Origin: an uncultured Candidatus Actinomarina sp. | GTDB lineage: Bacteria > Actinomycetota > Acidimicrobiia > Actinomarinales > Actinomarinaceae | Length of the DNA stretch: 63,382 nucleotides | Direction of reading: 5' to 3' | NCBI GenBank assembly: GCA_902593475.1 | Contig: CACJIM010000006.1 | Span: forward strand, 1 to 63,382 | In this document: one piece after another, positions 28,045 to 35,333 of the stretch | Numbering within the stretch: the stretch's first letter is position 1 | How the letters are laid out: every line of letters starts with the position of its first letter | Notes under the pieces: generated by a model | What the model was told of the DNA's origin: nothing | Databases searched by the model: none | The model's input: only the letters and a program-made list of their open reading frames with translations | Made by a program: the position numbers and the translations under genes

Positions 28045-29477
28045 CCACGAACTCCAATACGCGTATTTTTAAATCTTGCTGGAGAAGCTGGGTGTCCAGT
28101 GTGTCCAATTTGGCTTGGTTGCCCTTTGCCACAGTTTGGAGTTCCCCAAAATACCCACTCTTCCTCACCTGACAACATATCCATATTTCCCCAAAACTCA
28201 GGTGTAATTCCCGTATAGGTCGGGTTCTTTACCATATCAATTATTTTTCCATTTTTAACTAACCAACCAACTTCACATCCAAATTGAAAATTTAGTCTTA
28301 AGTCATCTATGGACCAAGAACGGTTAGTTTCCATATAGATTCCCTCATCTGTAGCTTCTATAATTTCATCTAACGATGAGTCACCTGGAAGCAAGCCAAC
28401 ATTAGTCATCCTTACCATGGGCAATCTTCCAAAACCATCTGCACGAACCATACCGCCCGGTGGTACTCCTGCAACAGCAGCACTATCTCTACCTGACAAA
28501 ACTCCGGTCCAAATTCCTTCTTTTACAATATCAACTCTTTGGGCAGGAGTTCCTTCGTCATCGTATTTAAATGTTGCAAGTGCTCCAGGTAGTGTGGCGT
28601 CAGCAACTATATTCATTAATTCTGAACCATATTTGTGCTTATTTAATTTTTTTAGATCTAAATGAGAGGTTCCAGCATAAGCTGCTTCCCAACCTAAAAT
28701 TCTGTCAAGCTCAATAGCATGCCCTACAGATTCATGAATTTGTAAAGCAAGCTGGCTACCCTCAAGGATTAAGTCCATCGTTCCTTGGGGACATTGAGGA
28801 GCTACCAAAAGCCTTTGGGATTCCTCAGCTAATCTATCTAAATGACTTTCGAATTCAAAACTTTTTATTACTTCCCAGCCACCAGTTCTATATTCACCAA
28901 AAGATTGCGGGTATGACCTTATTTGGGTTTCTCCATCGCCTACTGATAATGAAGATATTCCTCCTCCGGATTCAATAATATTTTGATATATTTTGTGCCC
29001 CTGACTTGAAGCAAACCACTTTTCTGTATCCCAAAAATCTAATCTTCCAAAAGCTCTTGAACTACCGAGTTTTTTCATCTTTTCAGTAGATGAGATTAAA
29101 AGATCGATTTGTTCAGAACTCGAGACTGAAAAAGGATTTTCTTCGTGTGGAGTCGTATAAGTATCTTCAACTACAGGTACATCAGCAAATGGTAATTCTT
29201 CTCCAGGTACCATTGCAGATGCTTTAGCTATTTCAAAAGATTTTTTTCCTGCTTGTTTTAAAGACTCGCTAGATAAATCATATGTGGAATAAAAACCCCA
29301 AGAAGAACCTACTAATGCTCTAATTCCAATCCCAATTTTTTCATTCTCATTAAAATTTTCGATTTCTCCATTTTTTGCTGCAATACTTCTTGATTTAGAA
29401 ATTAAAACTCTTGCATCAGAATATTTTGCTCCGCTATCTATTGCTGAGTCAATGGCAATTTCCAAATGTTCGAACAT
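28041..29477 (-). CDS. tldD: TldD-type zinc metallopeptidase
   Basis: The 478-residue partner of TldE keeps the zinc-binding HESVGHAIELDR (HExxxH), followed by the characteristic PGALATFKYDDEGTPAQR, GVLSGRDSAA and MRADGFGRLPMVRMTN-like C-terminal segments. Together TldD and TldE form a peptidase with an inner chamber. It is 45 nt downstream of the sigma factor gene on the same strand. No RiPP precursor or modifying enzyme gene is visible nearby, so a housekeeping role is more likely than peptide antibiotic maturation. Confidence 0.92.
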   Translation of the reverse strand: MFEHLEIAIDSAIDSGAKYSDARVLISKSRSIAAKNGEIENFNENEKIGIGIRALVGSSWGFYSTYDLSSESLKQAGKKSFEIAKASAMVPGEELPFADVPVVEDTYTTPHEENPFSVSSSEQIDLLISSTEKMKKLGSSRAFGRLDFWDTEKWFASSQGHKIYQNIIESGGGISSLSVGDGETQIRSYPQSFGEYRTGGWEVIKSFEFESHLDRLAEESQRLLVAPQCPQGTMDLILEGSQLALQIHESVGHAIELDRILGWEAAYAGTSHLDLKKLNKHKYGSELMNIVADATLPGALATFKYDDEGTPAQRVDIVKEGIWTGVLSGRDSAAVAGVPPGGMVRADGFGRLPMVRMTNVGLLPGDSSLDEIIEATDEGIYMETNRSWSIDDLRLNFQFGCEVGWLVKNGKIIDMVKNPTYTGITPEFWGNMDMLSGEEEWVFWGTPNCGKGQPSQIGHTGHPASPARFKNTRIGVRG

Positions 29478-29522
29478 GTAATATAGATTACCAATTTAAA
29501 GAGTAAAGATAAAATTAAAAAA

Positions 29523-30578
29523 TTAGACTAGGTCTTGTTCTCTAATCCCAAAAGATGGATGACGAAGTCTGCAGAGAGCGAGTTTTTCTAATTGTCTGAT
29601 TCTTTCTCGGGTCAAGTCAAACTCTTCACCAATTTCTTCAAGTGTTCTCGGGACGCCATCGTAAAAACCATATCTTAAAGCTAAGATTCTTCCTTCTCTT
29701 TCAGGAAGTCTGCTAATACTATCCCTGAGGCTCTCAGCTACATCTAAATCTTGAACAATTAATGAAGGATCGCTTGCATCTTCATCTTGGATAAAATCAC
29801 CAAGTTGTGCTCCATCTTCACCGACAGGTTGTTCTAGAGAAACTGTATCAGCAACACTTAAAGCTAGTTCTACCTTATCAACCCCTACACCTGCTTCTTT
29901 AGCAATCTCTTGTGGTTTTGGATCTCTACCTAGTTCAGCTTTAAGTTGAGCTTGTGCTGCACGGACTGCAGCCATAGTATCGTGTAAGTGTACAGGAATT
30001 CTTACTGTTCTTGACTTGTCAGCAATAGCTCTTGTAATAGCTTGTCTAATCCACCAAGTTGCATAAGTTGAAAATTTGAATCCCTTACGCCAATCGAACT
30101 TTTCAACGGCACGTATTAAACCAAGGTTTCCTTCTTGGATTAAATCTAGAAAATCTATACCTGAGGTGTTTGCATATCTTCTTGCATTAGCAACAACTAA
30201 TCTTAGGTTTGCAGTAAGGAAAGCGTCTTTGGCCTCGGCGCCTTTTTTTCTATCTCTTTTTAAACGGATTTCACCTTTTTTATCTTTAAACTGTTTCTTT
30301 TGTAACTTAACTGCAGCCTTTTCACCAGATTCAATTTTCTGGGCTAATTCAACTTCCTGTTCTGCAGTTAGCAGGTCGAAGTTTCCAATTGCAGTCAAAT
30401 ACTGGCTAACTAGGTCTGTAGTAAGTTTTCCTTTATCGTCAGCTAATTTTTTTGTTAAAGATTTTGCTTTTTCACGAGCAGCTTTCTCCTGTTCAGGAGT
30501 TAAAGTAGTATCTTCATTAGAAAAATCAGCTTCTTTGGCCTCTGGTTTTGGCTTTGAAGGTATTGTTTTAGTCACCAT
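29523..30578 (-). CDS. rpoD: RNA polymerase sigma factor, sigma-70 group 1/2 (RpoD/SigA/HrdB-like)
   Basis: The 351-residue sigma factor has region 1.2 ([21 protein letters not shown]), an acidic/basic spacer, region 2 ([20 protein letters not shown], then [20 protein letters not shown] and [17 protein letters not shown]), region 3 with RIPVHLHDT, and region 4 ([19 protein letters not shown]) with the -35-binding helix. The N-terminus is short and Lys/Glu-rich, with no long region 1.1. It is likely the principal sigma factor, since streamlined actinobacteria keep few, but a group 2 paralogue cannot be excluded. The lysine-rich [19 protein letters not shown] insert (about 94-112) between regions 1.2 and 2 is notable. 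Confidence 0.93.
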   Translation of the reverse strand: MVTKTIPSKPKPEAKEADFSNEDTTLTPEQEKAAREKAKSLTKKLADDKGKLTTDLVSQYLTAIGNFDLLTAEQEVELAQKIESGEKAAVKLQKKQFKDKKGEIRLKRDRKKGAEAKDAFLTANLRLVVANARRYANTSGIDFLDLIQEGNLGLIRAVEKFDWRKGFKFSTYATWWIRQAITRAIADKSRTVRIPVHLHDTMAAVRAAQAQLKAELGRDPKPQEIAKEAGVGVDKVELALSVADTVSLEQPVGEDGAQLGDFIQDEDASDPSLIVQDLDVAESLRDSISRLPEREGRILALRYGFYDGVPRTLEEIGEEFDLTRERIRQLEKLALCRLRHPSFGIREQDLV

Positions 30579-30641
30579 TAGTATTTTGACCTTTATGCTT
30601 GCTATTCAGTTACAAAGGTGAATAATATACCGGCAATTAAT

Positions 30642-31532
30642 TTAAAGCGAATTGATAAATAAATTATTTTTTGAAAGATCAATGCTTACATATATATAGG
30701 AAATCCACAAAAAATCGGCAATTGCTAGGTGCAATATGCTTAAAGGCAGAACTATATTGGATAAAACATTTATGATTCCCAGAAATACAGCAATAAGTAT
30801 TAATATTTGTAATGGTTTAACGCTTACATTATATTTTTTTCTAATCCCAGTTGCGTAAACATATAGAACTATTGATAGTATTGAGGAAATAATTGGGTGT
30901 AAAATTCTTAATCTAGTCAACACTTCGGATGTTCTGTCAAAATCTGCTAAAAACCCTTCAACAAATGAAGCGCTTGGAAACAAGACGTCAGCTAAAGCAG
31001 TGATTGAGCCGGTTGCTCCACTTAGAAGAAACAAAGAAGAAATTAATAAAAAGTTTTTGTTGAACATATTTTTTATGTTCTGAAGATCGTCTTGAAGTAT
31101 TTTATATAATATTGCGTAACTCCCTAGCAAACCAAAAGTGTTTACTAAATGAATTGGAACTGCAATGATTCTTGGAAGTGAACTATTAAGACCTACCCAT
31201 TCAAAAATGACAATTACTGCTCCGATTAGCGCCTCAAAAATTACGAAAAAGGTAAGGTAATTAGTTACCATTCTTACTAAAGAGTCTTTTTGTAATTTCC
31301 TAGTCTTTGCAAAAATTATCAAAGTAACAACTAATAAAACTCCACTTACAGAACGATGGGAAAATTCAATTAATTCTGAAGTATCTGATAATGCAGGAAT
31401 TATCTTTCCTTTACATGTAGGCCATGTAGCTCCACATCCATCTCCAGACCCGGTAGCCCTAACAAATGCACCAGCCAAAATTGAGGCTATTGATAATAAA
31501 AGACCTGCTTTTGCGTAAGACTCGACTTTCAC
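30642..31532 (-). CDS. ctaA: Heme A synthase (CtaA/COX15)
   Basis: The 296-residue, eight-helix membrane enzyme oxidises heme O to heme A for cytochrome oxidase. The N-terminal GAFVRATGSGDGCGATWPTCKGKIIPA has the conserved Cys pair, LIEFSHRSVSG carries a heme-binding His, and PIHLVNTFGLLG and LRILHPIISSIL carry others. ctaB and the oxidase genes lie about 9 kb away. The ATG overlaps the stop of the upstream HTH-membrane protein by 4 nt. Confidence 0.92.
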   Translation of the reverse strand: MKVESYAKAGLLLSIASILAGAFVRATGSGDGCGATWPTCKGKIIPALSDTSELIEFSHRSVSGVLLVVTLIIFAKTRKLQKDSLVRMVTNYLTFFVIFEALIGAVIVIFEWVGLNSSLPRIIAVPIHLVNTFGLLGSYAILYKILQDDLQNIKNMFNKNFLLISSLFLLSGATGSITALADVLFPSASFVEGFLADFDRTSEVLTRLRILHPIISSILSIVLYVYATGIRKKYNVSVKPLQILILIAVFLGIINVLSNIVLPLSILHLAIADFLWISYIYVSIDLSKNNLFINSL

Positions 31533-32131
31533 AATAAATTATCTAAAAATGTTCTAAGTGAATCCCAAAATAAGGAGAATGAATTATAAATAACAATACA
31601 AAGCACCAGAAGCAAAGCAGATGTTTTGAGATTTCGAGTGAAATAAAAACCAATTTGTTTTTGATCATATATGTATGGCTCTTCGTCGGAAAATTCAAGA
31701 AGATTAGTAGTTTGTACTGGTTTTGTAAGATATTCTTCTAAAGTTTCTTCTTTTACCTCAGATACCTCAACTGATTCATAATCAAAATCATTAAGTGTTG
31801 ATTCTTTTCTTTGGAAGGTATTTCGAAGTTTATCAATTCTAGTTTGTTTAATTTGCACATCATCATTTTTTATTGAGAAGAGACTTTCTTCAGTTAATAA
31901 TGAACCTACTTCTTTTAATTGTTCTGTTGAGAACCCATCAAGTGTCTGTGTTATTTCAGTACCTAACAATCCTTCAAGAGCATTAATAATTTTTTTATCC
32001 GTAGGAAAACTTGTTCCAGCTTCCCATTGCTTAACATCTTTTACTTTTACCCCTGTAAAAGAAGCGATCTGTTTATTACTTAAGCCTCTATCAGCTTTAA
32101 GTCTTTTAAATTCTATTTGAAAATTATTCAT
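31529..32131 (-). CDS. Membrane-anchored XRE-type helix-turn-helix protein
   Basis: The 200-residue protein has an N-terminal XRE HTH (FKRLKADRGLSNKQIASFTG and VKQWEAGTSFPTDKKIINAL, about residues 8-60), a charged linker, and one C-terminal transmembrane helix (ALLLVLCIVIYNSFSLFW, about 172-190). No periplasmic domain follows. This layout recalls RodZ without its extracellular part, or a membrane-tethered regulator. ATG 32131 is chosen: a longer reading to 32269 would run through the complement of the tRNA-Sec gene and adds no domain. Coupling to ctaA (4-nt overlap) hints at a link with heme A or respiration, which is inference. Confidence 0.75.
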   Translation of the reverse strand: MNNFQIEFKRLKADRGLSNKQIASFTGVKVKDVKQWEAGTSFPTDKKIINALEGLLGTEITQTLDGFSTEQLKEVGSLLTEESLFSIKNDDVQIKQTRIDKLRNTFQRKESTLNDFDYESVEVSEVKEETLEEYLTKPVQTTNLLEFSDEEPYIYDQKQIGFYFTRNLKTSALLLVLCIVIYNSFSLFWDSLRTFLDNLL

Positions 32132-32182
32132 TACTTTAATTCTATTCAATATAATTTTTTTTATATAACTAGTCTTAAGTAC

Positions 32183-32274
32183 GGAGGTGAATGAGCGCCT
32201 GGTGGGCTCCACAGTCTTCAAAACTGTTGAAAGGTGTAAAAGTCTTTGGCAGGTTCGATTCCTGTCCACCTCCG
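32183..32274 (+). tRNA. selC: tRNA-Sec (anticodon UCA)
   Basis: This 92-nt tRNA has a long variable arm and the anticodon loop CUUCAAA on a 5-bp ACAGU/ACUGU stem, giving anticodon UCA, which reads UGA. The T arm GCAGG-UUCGAUU-CCUGU and the discriminator G are canonical. The acceptor is GGAGGUGA against CCACCUCC: seven pairs plus an A-C mismatch at the eighth position, agreeing with the extended 8-bp acceptor of bacterial tRNA-Sec. The D arm GAGCGCC-UGGU-GGGCUC is long, also Sec-like, with one bulge. The CCA end is not encoded. A TATAAC box lies at 32163-32168. It separates the HTH and GroES-like genes and reads away from the former. Confidence 0.93.
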
Positions 32275-32309
32275 CTACTTTATAAGATATACATGTTTAA
32301 TATAGAAAA

Positions 32310-32639
32310 ATGGCAGAAGAAAAAAGCTTATTAGATGAGGTGCAAGAAGCACCTGCTGGATTTAAGGTTTCTCCAGGTTGGAGAGTTGGTCACTTAAAAG
32401 AAGAGACCATTACTAAGTCAGGACTTCTTGTACCAGCTGGCAGTGAAAAAACTTCAGAAGCACTTCCTCTTATTGATGTTGATACAGGACAGCAGTTCTG
32501 GGCTGTAGCTAGTGGTGCATGGAAATTTATCTGGCCTCCAACTGGAAAAGTAGTTTTAGCAGTTAGAGAATCTCAAATTATTGCTGAAGAAGAGCTTTCT
32601 AAATCTTCTGAAAATGGCCAATTACCTATAATGAAATAA
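32310..32639 (+). CDS. Small protein with GroES/Cpn10-like sequence, function unknown
   Basis: The 109-residue soluble protein shows a faint but ordered likeness to Cpn10: GWRV (23-26) and KEETITKSGLLVPAGSEKTSE (30-50) resemble the RVLVK...EEKTKGGIxxPDTAKEKP segment, and VVLAVRESQIIA (81-92) resembles the final strand YLILRESDILA. The roof loop is absent, and an unusual AVASGAWKFIWPPTG replaces the middle. The true GroES should be encoded elsewhere next to groEL. It could be a diverged co-chaperone-fold protein of other function. Its stop abuts the hflX TTG start, so they are co-transcribed. Confidence 0.5.
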   Translation: MAEEKSLLDEVQEAPAGFKVSPGWRVGHLKEETITKSGLLVPAGSEKTSEALPLIDVDTGQQFWAVASGAWKFIWPPTGKVVLAVRESQIIAEEELSKSSENGQLPIMK

Positions 32640-33959
32640 TTGAATCAGAGAAATAATCCAAACCAATCAGACAGAAGGCTTCTAACAGTATCTGATAGAG
32701 ATATCTTTGTCACTACTCAAAAAGCATTATTAATTGGAATAGTCTTAAAAAATGAAATAAGAGCTGACAAGGAAGAGTCTCTTAAAGAGCTTGTTAATTT
32801 AGTAAAAACTGCTGGATCAAGTCCAACAATAATCCAGACTAAAAGAGTAGAAAAAATTGATCCTAAAACTTTTATTGGTAAAGGTTCTATAAAAGAATTG
32901 GTAGATATCTCAGATGCAAATGATATTGATGTGGTTTTATTTGATTGCGAATTAACTCCAAATCAACAAAAAGAATTGAGAGCTTTATTCAAGTGTGATG
33001 TGGTAGACAGGACTGGTCTTATCCTTGACATATTTGCACTTCATGCTCAGTCAAAGGAAGCCAGCTTACAAGTTGAATTAGCTTTATCAATTTACTTAAA
33101 ACCACGTTTAGCTGGCTTAGGTAAAACTTTGAATCAGCAGGGCGGTGGTATAGGAACAAGAGGACCTGGTGAAACAAAACTTGAAACAGACAATAGATTA
33201 ATTGACAACAGAATTAATAAATTAAAAAGGGAAATTAAAAAAGTTAGTAAACAAAGAGAAGTGCAATCTAGCTTTAGAAAGAAAAATAATACACCCCTTG
33301 TTTCAATTGTTGGTTATACGAATGCAGGAAAATCTACCATGCTAGAAAAAATTACGTCTTCGAAAACATATGTAGCTAATGAGTTATTTGCAACTGTTGA
33401 TTCTTTACAAAGAGAGTTAAAAATTGATGGAATAAATGAGCACATCATACTCTCGGATACAGTTGGGTTTATTCAAAATCTTCCAACAACATTGATCGAA
33501 TCTTTTAAATCAACACTTACAGTTGTTAAAGAAGCAAATTTATTAATTCATGTTGTTGACGCAGCATCTGCAATACCCGAAATGCACATAAATACAGTGC
33601 ATGAAATACTAGACCAGATTGAAGCAGATGTGCCTGAAATATTGGTTTTTAATAAAATAGATAGAATTGACAAGGCATCTTTAAATTATTTAACGGAAAA
33701 ATATCCAGATGCAATATTTGTATCATCAACAAAAGGGACAAATATTGAAAAATTAATTTCTGAGATTACAACAAATGTCTTTGGTGATCTAAACGAAGTT
33801 TCGCTTATAATATCGCCTAAGGACTTGGATCAACTACACAAGTATTCTTCCATCGTAAGTGTTAAAAATATTGAAGAGGGGTTAGAAGTAACTGTAGAAA
33901 TTAGAAATTATTACCTAGAAAATCTGCTTCAAAAAGATGTTGTTAAACTTTTATCATGA
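32640..33959 (+). CDS. hflX: GTPase HflX
   Basis: The 439-residue ribosome-associated GTPase rescues or splits stalled ribosomes. The N-terminal HflX domain ends in the glycine-rich QQGGGIGTRGPGETKLETD (166-184), followed by a coiled helical linker and the G domain with G1 GYTNAGKS (225-232), the Thr-containing switch region VANELFATVD, G3 DTVGF, and G4 NKID. The start is TTG at 32640, immediately after the TAA of the previous gene. The length is typical. Confidence 0.95.
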   Translation: MNQRNNPNQSDRRLLTVSDRDIFVTTQKALLIGIVLKNEIRADKEESLKELVNLVKTAGSSPTIIQTKRVEKIDPKTFIGKGSIKELVDISDANDIDVVLFDCELTPNQQKELRALFKCDVVDRTGLILDIFALHAQSKEASLQVELALSIYLKPRLAGLGKTLNQQGGGIGTRGPGETKLETDNRLIDNRINKLKREIKKVSKQREVQSSFRKKNNTPLVSIVGYTNAGKSTMLEKITSSKTYVANELFATVDSLQRELKIDGINEHIILSDTVGFIQNLPTTLIESFKSTLTVVKEANLLIHVVDAASAIPEMHINTVHEILDQIEADVPEILVFNKIDRIDKASLNYLTEKYPDAIFVSSTKGTNIEKLISEITTNVFGDLNEVSLIISPKDLDQLHKYSSIVSVKNIEEGLEVTVEIRNYYLENLLQKDVVKLLS

Positions 33960-35308
33960 CTAAATCTATTGGTTTAATTGGTATTGGGGTAATGGGTAGC
34001 AATATTGCTTTTAATTTTGCTGAAAAGGGCACGTCTGTTCACGTATTTAATCAATCTGAAGATAAGATTAATTCTCTTATAGAGAAAGACTCTCACGGTA
34101 ACATTTCTGGATCTACTGACCTCGAGAATTTTATAGAATCTTTACCAAAACCGAGAAGAATTCTTATGCTAATTCCATCTGGTAAACCAACATTCGATAT
34201 GGCAAAAAAAGTAATTAAATATCTCGAACCAAATGACATATTGATTGACGGGGGTAATGCGTACTATCTTGACAGCAACAGACTGGGTGCTCTGTGTGCT
34301 GAGAAAGAGATAGATTTTATAGGAATGGGTGTTTCGGGAGGAGAAGAGGGTGCAAGAAATGGACCGGCCTTAATGATTGGTTCAGAGAAATCAATTAATA
34401 ATGAATTAAAAGAGTCTTTATCTTCAATAGCTGCAAGTTATGAAAACTCACTAAGTATTGGATTTTATAAAGGTTATGGAACTGGCCATTTTATTAAAAT
34501 GCTTCATAACGGTATTGAGTATGCTGAAATGCAAATTATTACTGAGGCTTACCATATTTTAAAAAGGGCAAACTATACCAATATTGAGATAAGTGAGTTT
34601 TTCAAGGAATTTGCCACACAAAACAGATCTTCATATTTAATTGAAATAACTTCAGAAATTTTATTAAAGAAAAACGATTCAGGGTATTTACTTGATCAAA
34701 TACAATCTAATGCAAATCATAAAGGCACAGGCAAACTAACAGTTGAGACATCACTTAACTATGGTTTTCCATTACCTAGTATCTTTGAAGCATTCAATGC
34801 GAGGGTAGAGAGTAACTATGAAAACTTATGGTCAAAAAATATTGATGAAAAGTTAATAGATATTTCTTCAGAATCTTTAAACAACGCAATATATTTTGCA
34901 AGACTAGCAACAATGATTCAAGGTTTGCTCTTTATCCAGCATGTGAGTAAAAAAGAGCAATTAGATATAGATTTGAAAGAAGTCTTGCAGAATTGGTCAG
35001 CTGGTTGCATTATTAGATCTGACCTTCTAAATGAATTGGGTAATGCAAAGCTGCTGAACCCTATTACTACAACCTCTTCTATTCAAGATTTATTACAGAA
35101 TAATCTCAGTGATGCAAAAGAAGTAATTAAATCGTGCATTGATAGCGGTATCTCAATTCCTGTTATAAATTCTTCATACAACTGGTTTGTAGGAACATCA
35201 AGTACATTTAATCCCTCTGCTTTAATTCAAGCTCAAAGAGATTATTTCGGTGCGCATCAAGTGCAATTTAAAAATTCTGACGAATTTATCCACCTGGACT
35301 GGGATTGA
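33956..35308 (+). CDS. gnd: 6-phosphogluconate dehydrogenase (decarboxylating)
   Basis: The 450-residue enzyme makes ribulose-5-phosphate, CO2 and a reduced nucleotide in the oxidative pentose phosphate pathway. Rossmann GLIGIGVMGSNIAFN (6-20) is followed by GMGVSGGEEGARNGPALMIG, HFIKMLHNGIEYAEMQ with the catalytic Lys and His, and a C-terminal LIQAQRDYFGAHQ. The ATG overlaps the hflX stop by 4 nt. zwf is not in the window. The length places it in the dimeric, long-form group. Confidence 0.95.
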   Translation: MTKSIGLIGIGVMGSNIAFNFAEKGTSVHVFNQSEDKINSLIEKDSHGNISGSTDLENFIESLPKPRRILMLIPSGKPTFDMAKKVIKYLEPNDILIDGGNAYYLDSNRLGALCAEKEIDFIGMGVSGGEEGARNGPALMIGSEKSINNELKESLSSIAASYENSLSIGFYKGYGTGHFIKMLHNGIEYAEMQIITEAYHILKRANYTNIEISEFFKEFATQNRSSYLIEITSEILLKKNDSGYLLDQIQSNANHKGTGKLTVETSLNYGFPLPSIFEAFNARVESNYENLWSKNIDEKLIDISSESLNNAIYFARLATMIQGLLFIQHVSKKEQLDIDLKEVLQNWSAGCIIRSDLLNELGNAKLLNPITTTSSIQDLLQNNLSDAKEVIKSCIDSGISIPVINSSYNWFVGTSSTFNPSALIQAQRDYFGAHQVQFKNSDEFIHLDWD

Positions 35309-35333
35309 TTTAAATTCTTACTAATATTTTTAA

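Noticed and set aside
30076-30621. A 181-codon open frame antisense to the sigma factor gene
   Set aside because: The sigma-70 motifs on the minus strand are unambiguous; the antisense frame matches nothing and is likely open by codon bias.
32132-32269. N-terminal extension of the HTH-membrane protein to a start at 32269
   Set aside because: The extra 46 codons read through the complement of the tRNA-Sec gene and show no domain; ATG 32131 directly precedes the HTH.
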